Virus record (IMG/VR): IMGVR_UViG_3300035070_000745
Coordinates: 1 to 34,381 of that record
DNA length: 34,381 nucleotides
From: a virus
Direction: 5' to 3' (one strand)
In this document: positions 33,377 to 34,381 of the stretch, piece by piece
Position numbering within the stretch: the first letter of the stretch is position 1
How the letters are laid out: every line of letters starts with the position of its first letter
Notes under the pieces: model-generated
Told to the model about the DNA's origin: nothing
The model's database searches: none
The model's input: only the letters and a program-made list of their open reading frames with translations
Translations under genes and position numbers: made by a program

Positions 33377-33576
33377 TAAAAGTTATGCTTCTTGATTACT
33401 ACGTTATTGTTATGGTAGCATCCCTGTGCAGATGACTTATTTCCTGAGTAAGCCTTATTGCCCATAGCCTTTTCCATTCCTTTAGATTCATCTCTGCGAG
33501 ACTTCATAGACTGAGACTTCTTTCCGTTTCGTGCTCCCATTGACTCATCGAGTCTTGCATTGTATCCTTGCTTCAT
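33376..33576 (-). CDS. 66-residue basic small protein
   Basis: A 66-residue, highly charged protein with no hydrophobic core: MKQGYNARLDESMGARNGKK, S-R-R-D-E-S-K-G and M-G-N-K-A-Y-S-G. This composition is common in small marine phage proteins beside structural genes. A TATCTTTG box lies 8 bases before the ATG. No function is known. Possibly disordered until bound to a partner. Confidence 0.6.
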   Translation of the reverse strand: MKQGYNARLDESMGARNGKKSQSMKSRRDESKGMEKAMGNKAYSGNKSSAQGCYHNNNVVIKKHNF

Positions 33577-33584
33577 AATGCTTA

Positions 33585-33592
33585 CAAAGATA
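33585..33592 (-). promoter_or_regulatory. Bacteroidetes-type -7 promoter box before small-protein group
   Basis: TATCTTTG on the - strand, 8 bases before the ATG at 33576, straddling the end (33593) of the preceding gene. Similar close spacing to the copy at 11811. No -33 element is clear. Confidence 0.45.
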
Positions 33593-33883
33593 CTAATATT
33601 TTCCTTTACGATTTTTTGGAGAACTTTTGGTAGAACCTCCCGGTCCTGCCCATAGCTTTTTACAAGACCAATACCTTGCAGTTAGCTTGCTCTTAGCCGT
33701 GCTACACTTGTGTCTTGCCTTGAATGACTTACGAGCTTTAGGAGAATAGTTATGACCATAGCCCTTAGCACCAAAGTGAATTAACTTCTCCTTGCCACCC
33801 TCACAGGCTTTAACCATTTTCTTCTTTCCTGCCCTGTCGCTTCTCTTTACGACATTACATTTCATCTTGCTCTTGTCAGCCAT
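33593..33883 (-). CDS. 96-residue basic Cys/His protein
   Basis: A lysine-rich 96-residue protein with C9, C27, C60, C74 and H36, H44. The core reads LIHFGAKGYGHNYSPKARKS, then F-K-A-R-H-K-C and L-T-A-R-Y-W-S-C-K-K-L-W. I recognise this arrangement from small proteins of marine phages and algal viruses, with unknown function. High charge suggests nucleic acid or head association; the Cys/His could bind zinc. Its ATG overlaps the upstream TAA (TAATG). Confidence 0.7.
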   Translation of the reverse strand: MADKSKMKCNVVKRSDRAGKKKMVKACEGGKEKLIHFGAKGYGHNYSPKARKSFKARHKCSTAKSKLTARYWSCKKLWAGPGGSTKSSPKNRKGKY

Positions 33884-34014
33884 TACTTCTTCTTACCCAT
33901 CTTATGGTATACGCTTTTTTTAATTTGCTTCTCAGATGGTAGTCCTAACATTTCAGGTTTTCCTTTAGTCTTCTTGTTTGCTGCTGTGAAATATGGTTTT
34001 AAATCTTTTTTCAT
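33883..34014 (-). CDS. 43-residue basic small protein
   Basis: ATG at 34014, TAA at 33883-33885; the start overlaps the upstream TGA (ATGA) and the stop overlaps the next ATG. The protein is Lys-rich (MKKDLKPYFTAANKKTKGKP, then MLGLPSEKQ and a K-K-K end) without hydrophobic segments. Tight coupling on both sides argues that it is translated. Function unknown. Confidence 0.55.
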   Translation of the reverse strand: MKKDLKPYFTAANKKTKGKPEMLGLPSEKQIKKSVYHKMGKKK

Positions 34015-34373
34015 TTTCGTTTTTTTCTTATTGGTGATACTTTCTTTCCTCCTGCACCCTGCTTACCTATCCTCTTCTTCTGAGCTTGCTTCTTCTTTAA
34101 CAAACTCTTAGACATCTCAGACTTGGTTACGGGTGTCTTTGAAGACACTCTCTTTGATGGTCTGCAATACTCGCTCTTTCCGCCTGTCCCACAGGGCTTG
34201 CCTGTACGGGTGTCAACCCACTTCTCAGCAGTCCACCTCTTTAGGTTAGAGCCTGCCTTGGTCTTTCGTACCTTGCCCTTAGCCTTACGACACTTAGCCG
34301 TAGCCTGAGCTGCACGAGCCGACCACTTGCCGTAGCTCTTCATTACCTTCTTATAGCAAGCGTCCTTTGGCAT
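34011..34373 (-). CDS. 120-residue very basic protein (DUF5872-like)
   Basis: A strongly basic protein. It opens MPKDACYKKVMKSYGKW, contains W-V-D-T-R-T-G-K-P-C-G and CRPSKRVSSKTP near residues 70-81, then a Lys/Arg-rich tail. The central W-V-D...G-K-P-C-G...C-R-P-S-K-R-V motif is that of a family of small proteins in cyanophages and algal viruses that I believe is DUF5872; the name is from memory. No function is known. It is the first late gene visible; the region that would hold its promoter lies beyond the end of the window. Confidence 0.65.
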   Translation of the reverse strand: MPKDACYKKVMKSYGKWSARAAQATAKCRKAKGKVRKTKAGSNLKRWTAEKWVDTRTGKPCGTGGKSEYCRPSKRVSSKTPVTKSEMSKSLLKKKQAQKKRIGKQGAGGKKVSPIRKKRK

Positions 34374-34381
34374 TATCGTCT

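Noticed and set aside
1-34381. Window as a complete circular genome
   Set aside because: Joining the ends would leave only about 17 bases between divergent genes, no terminal repeat is visible, and core replication genes are missing.

Overview
The window looks like the late-gene half, plus a short early-gene end, of a lytic tailed phage of podovirus type that infects a marine Bacteroidetes/Flavobacteriia host. Protein content is the main reason: the large terminase, portal, major capsid protein and the tail protein with an N-terminal 'DERLVPNGEYIDALNIRMG' signature all resemble crAss-like (Crassvirales-type) and related marine podoviruses. The DNA is AT-rich, leaders are A-rich with little Shine-Dalgarno signal, and the Bacteroidetes-type promoter octamer TATCTTTG (TAnnTTTG) recurs in the few gaps between genes. 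These assignments come from motif and order recognition, without database searches.

Layout. Positions 1-1819 (+ strand) hold the end of an early/replication operon: a VRR-NUC nuclease, a stand-alone DnaA domain IV protein, three unknown proteins and a 32-residue membrane peptide. From 1816 to 34373 everything is on the - strand and forms the late region, so it is transcribed from right to left. In that direction come: a run of tiny basic or Cys-containing proteins (34.4-33.1 kb); a head-spike-like protein, a small conserved protein, a two-helix membrane peptide, a T7-lysozyme-type amidase and a holin-like protein (33.1-31.5 kb); an adhesin-like protein, small proteins and a head-fibre-like protein (31.5-29.3 kb); a tandem GroES-like protein (29.2-28.7 kb); small and large terminase, portal, scaffold and major capsid protein (28.7-21.1 kb); a conserved unknown, two connector proteins, the very large tail (muzzle/stabilisation-like) protein and two tail accessory proteins (21.0-11.8 kb); a cupin-like protein; and three probable ejected internal virion proteins, the last of 2272 residues (11.3-1.8 kb).

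How it works together. Packaging, head assembly, tail assembly, ejection proteins and lysis are all present in one nearly gap-free strand, with many TAATG/ATGA stop-start overlaps. Expression appears to be shaped by two Rho-independent terminators just after the capsid gene and after the next gene, by internal TATCTTTG promoters, and by weak TTG starts on both terminase genes. No DNA polymerase, helicase, primase, RNA polymerase or integrase is present, so the window is probably part of a larger genome; its two ends show no obvious terminal repeat. I see no tRNA, rRNA, CRISPR array or insertion sequence. No stretch longer than about 80 bases lacks a gene.
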